This document shows, in pieces, positions 40,460-42,162 of a DNA stretch of 42,162 bases; positions within the stretch are counted from its first letter, which is position 1; every line of letters starts with the position of its first letter. The DNA comes from Desulfovirgula sp. (lineage in GTDB: Bacteria; Bacillota; Desulfotomaculia; Desulfotomaculales; Nap2-2B). The notes under the pieces are model-generated. The model worked only from the letters and a program-made list of their open reading frames with translations, was not told the DNA's origin and made no database searches. The stretch spans positions 1-42,162 of the forward strand of contig DYES01000080.1 in NCBI GenBank assembly GCA_020725585.1, in the 5' to 3' direction. The position numbers and the translations under genes were made by a program.

Positions 40460-41422
40460 ATGAAAGCTTACCTCGGCATTGACGTGGGCTCCGTCAGCAC
40501 CAACGTTGTAGTTCTAGATGAAAAAGGGGAAATCCTGGTCGGCCTGTACTTGAGGACGGCGGGAAGGCCGATTGAAGCCATCCAGAAGGGCCTCCGGCAG
40601 GCCCGGGAAAGTTTGCCGGAAACGGTGGAGATCGCTGGGGCCGGCACAACGGGCAGCGGCCGTTACCTGGCCGGCGTGATGGTGGGAGCGGACGTCATCA
40701 AAAACGAAATCACCGCCCACGCCTTAGCAGCTTCTACCTTAATCCCAGACGTTCAGACAGTTTTTGAAATTGGCGGACAAGATTCCAAAATAATCATTTT
40801 ACGCCGGGGGGTAGTGATCGATTTTGCGATGAACACGGTCTGCGCGGCAGGAACGGGCTCCTTTCTAGACCAGCAGGCCGCCCGGCTGAACATCCCCATT
40901 GACCAGTTCGGCAGCCTTGCCCTGCAATCGCAAAAATCCGTCCGGATCGCAGGCAGGTGCACTGTCTTTGCCGAATCGGACATGATCCACAAACAACAAA
41001 TGGGGCACCCTCTTCCGGACATCATTAACGGACTGTGCGAGGCGCTGGTGCGCAACTATCTAAATAACGTGGGAAAAGGCAAAGAAATCCTCCCGCCGGT
41101 TGTTTTCCAGGGAGGAGTAGCGGCCAACGTCGGCATCAAGGCGGCTTTTGAACGGGCTTTAAACATGAAAATCTACGTGCCGGAACACCACAAAATAATG
41201 GGCGCCATCGGCGCCGCTTACCTGGCCAAAGAAGAAGTCCGTAGAAAAGGCCGCACCAATTTTAAGGGCTTCGGCGCCGCTCAGGTGATCTACCGCACCA
41301 GCAGTTTTGAATGTGACGGCTGCCCTAACACTTGTGAAATCGTGGAGATTTACGAATCTGCCCGGGTTATCGGGCGCTGGGGAGGACGCTGCCCGCGCTG
41401 GGATGCATTACCAGAAAGTTAA
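40460..41422 (+). CDS. 2-hydroxyacyl-CoA dehydratase-type activase (BadF/BcrA/HgdC ATPase)
   Basis: A 320-residue ASKHA ATPase that, in known systems, passes an electron at high energy to a dehydratase or reductase. GIDVGSVSTNVVV (from residue 6), EIGGQDSK (about 103-110) and GGVAANVGIKAAF are the nucleotide-binding blocks. The two cysteines that hold the dimer-bridging 4Fe-4S cluster are C128 (NTVCAAGTGS) and C167 (AGRCTVFAES). A C-terminal CDGCPNTC motif is beyond the minimal HgdC and is typical of proteins where this domain is fused to DUF2229. Start ATG follows AAGAAGGGAATGGC. No dehydratase catalytic pair is in the window. Confidence 0.92.
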   Translation: MKAYLGIDVGSVSTNVVVLDEKGEILVGLYLRTAGRPIEAIQKGLRQARESLPETVEIAGAGTTGSGRYLAGVMVGADVIKNEITAHALAASTLIPDVQTVFEIGGQDSKIIILRRGVVIDFAMNTVCAAGTGSFLDQQAARLNIPIDQFGSLALQSQKSVRIAGRCTVFAESDMIHKQQMGHPLPDIINGLCEALVRNYLNNVGKGKEILPPVVFQGGVAANVGIKAAFERALNMKIYVPEHHKIMGAIGAAYLAKEEVRRKGRTNFKGFGAAQVIYRTSSFECDGCPNTCEIVEIYESARVIGRWGGRCPRWDALPES

Positions 41423-41448
41423 AAAAGATTTGAAAGGTGGGTGTTTTC

Positions 41449-42162
41449 ATGGCCAACGAACGCGAGGATATTCAGAAAGGACAGGAAGAATGGCTTGCGC
41501 TCAGAAACAAAATGAAGGACCGCGAAGTAAAGTTTGAAACGGTCTCCGGGATGCCGGTAAAGGATCTTTACACTCCTCTGGATATCGAAGAACTTGACTA
41601 CATGCGCGATCTCGGCTTTCCCGGCCTGTACCCGTTTACCCGCGGCGTACAGGGAAACATGTACCGCGGGCGCCTGTGGACGATGCGCCAGTTTGCCGGC
41701 TTCGGCACCGCCAAGGATTCCAACAAACGTTACAAATACCTGCTTTCCAAGGGCCAGACCGGTTTAAGCATAGCCTTTGACATGCCCACCATTATGGGCT
41801 ACGACAGCGATCACCCCCGCTCCCTGGGGGAAGTGGGCCGGTGCGGCGTGGCCATCGATTCCCTGCAGGACTTTGAAATCCTCTTCGACGGCATCCCCAT
41901 GGACAAGATCAGCACTTCCATGACCATCAACGCTCCCGCTTCGGTGATCTGGGCCATGTATATCGCCACCGGCGAAAAGCAGGGGGTTCGTTCGGAGCAG
42001 CTCATGGGCACCATCCAAAACGACATTTTAAAAGAATACATCGCCCAAAAATCATGGATCTTTCCTCCCGAGCCTTCCCTGCGCCTGATTACGGACATTT
42101 TTGAATTTGGTTACAAACACGTGCCCAAGTGGAACACCATCAGCATCAGCGGCTACCACATC
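41449..42162 (+). CDS. methylmalonyl-CoA mutase large subunit, N-terminal part (cut by window edge)
   Basis: The visible 238 codons are the start of the substrate-binding TIM barrel. [20 protein letters not shown], then [20 protein letters not shown] and [40 protein letters not shown] and [20 protein letters not shown] are canonical. The enzyme rearranges methylmalonyl-CoA to succinyl-CoA with B12, in propionate metabolism. The C-terminal B12 domain, fused or separate, is off the edge; in Peptococcaceae the catalytic chain is often separate. ATG follows GAAAGGTGGGTGTTTTC, 26 bases after the activase, so the genes form one operon. Confidence 0.95.
   Translation, partial: MANEREDIQKGQEEWLALRNKMKDREVKFETVSGMPVKDLYTPLDIEELDYMRDLGFPGLYPFTRGVQGNMYRGRLWTMRQFAGFGTAKDSNKRYKYLLSKGQTGLSIAFDMPTIMGYDSDHPRSLGEVGRCGVAIDSLQDFEILFDGIPMDKISTSMTINAPASVIWAMYIATGEKQGVRSEQLMGTIQNDILKEYIAQKSWIFPPEPSLRLITDIFEFGYKHVPKWNTISISGYHI

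Overview
The window reads as chromosome from an anaerobic, endospore-forming Firmicute, probably a Desulfotomaculum/Pelotomaculum-like member of the Peptococcaceae or a close relative. The spore genes are prkA, gpr, an alpha/beta-type SASP and a GH18 hydrolase of the cortex-lytic type. The anaerobic acyl-CoA genes are ETF, thiolase, crotonase, methylmalonyl-CoA mutase and a 2-hydroxyacyl-CoA-dehydratase-type activase. Genus-level placement is inference. Most genes lie on the minus strand, with strong GGAGG-type ribosome binding sites and many GTG/TTG starts.

Layout. 1-5 kb: start of a leftward gene at the edge, prkA with its own terminator, a stand-alone CitE-like lyase, and a convergent FAD-dependent oxidoreductase. 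5-10 kb: a leftward cluster of a TauE/SafE-type exporter with a signal peptide, a small three-helix membrane protein resembling the DUF106/YidC fold, and a DUF169 protein. A Crp/Fnr regulator and heme O synthase (ctaB) lie upstream. The leader of the exporter gene holds a cluster of palindromes and a three-codon mini-ORF. 10-13 kb: a decayed NDP-forming acyl-CoA synthetase, the rsmD-coaD-coiled-coil operon and a Mut7-C RNase-like protein. 13-18.8 kb is a decaying accessory patch: an ORF broken by an amber codon, a frameshifted SEC-C/pRiA4b ORF-3 protein, an alpha/beta hydrolase, a toxin-antitoxin pair with a shortened toxin, an ISL3 transposase remnant, and an intact IS1182-type element (1939 bp) with inverted ends and a 6-bp target duplication.

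18.8-21.9 kb: gpr converges on a SASP gene, its expected substrate, across a long hairpin; then rpmB and a nicotinate phosphoribosyltransferase. 22-25.7 kb: complete riboflavin operon ribD-ribE-ribBA-ribH with no recognisable FMN riboswitch. 25.8-27.2 kb: a GntR-RCK_C regulator with BusR-like architecture and a CBS-CBS-ACT protein. 27.4-31.4 kb: etfB-etfA-thiolase-crotonase operon for beta-oxidation or butyrate-type metabolism, ending in a clear terminator. 31.7-36.3 kb: galT-glgA, then minC, and a DUF3786-Nudix pair. 36.4-38.3 kb: an Hsp20 and a secreted PG-binding/GH18 protein whose ribosome binding site can pair with an upstream anti-SD. 38.3-42.2 kb: two DUF2229/HgdB-like genes, a BadF-type activase and the start of methylmalonyl-CoA mutase, all co-directional and tightly packed.

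No tRNA, rRNA, CRISPR array or recognisable riboswitch was found by reading. The strongest leads are the TauE/DUF106-like/DUF169 cluster with its unusual leader, the split activase cassette joined to methylmalonyl-CoA mutase, the IS insertion into a tandem repeat that overlaps the likely gpr promoter, and the BusR-like regulator.
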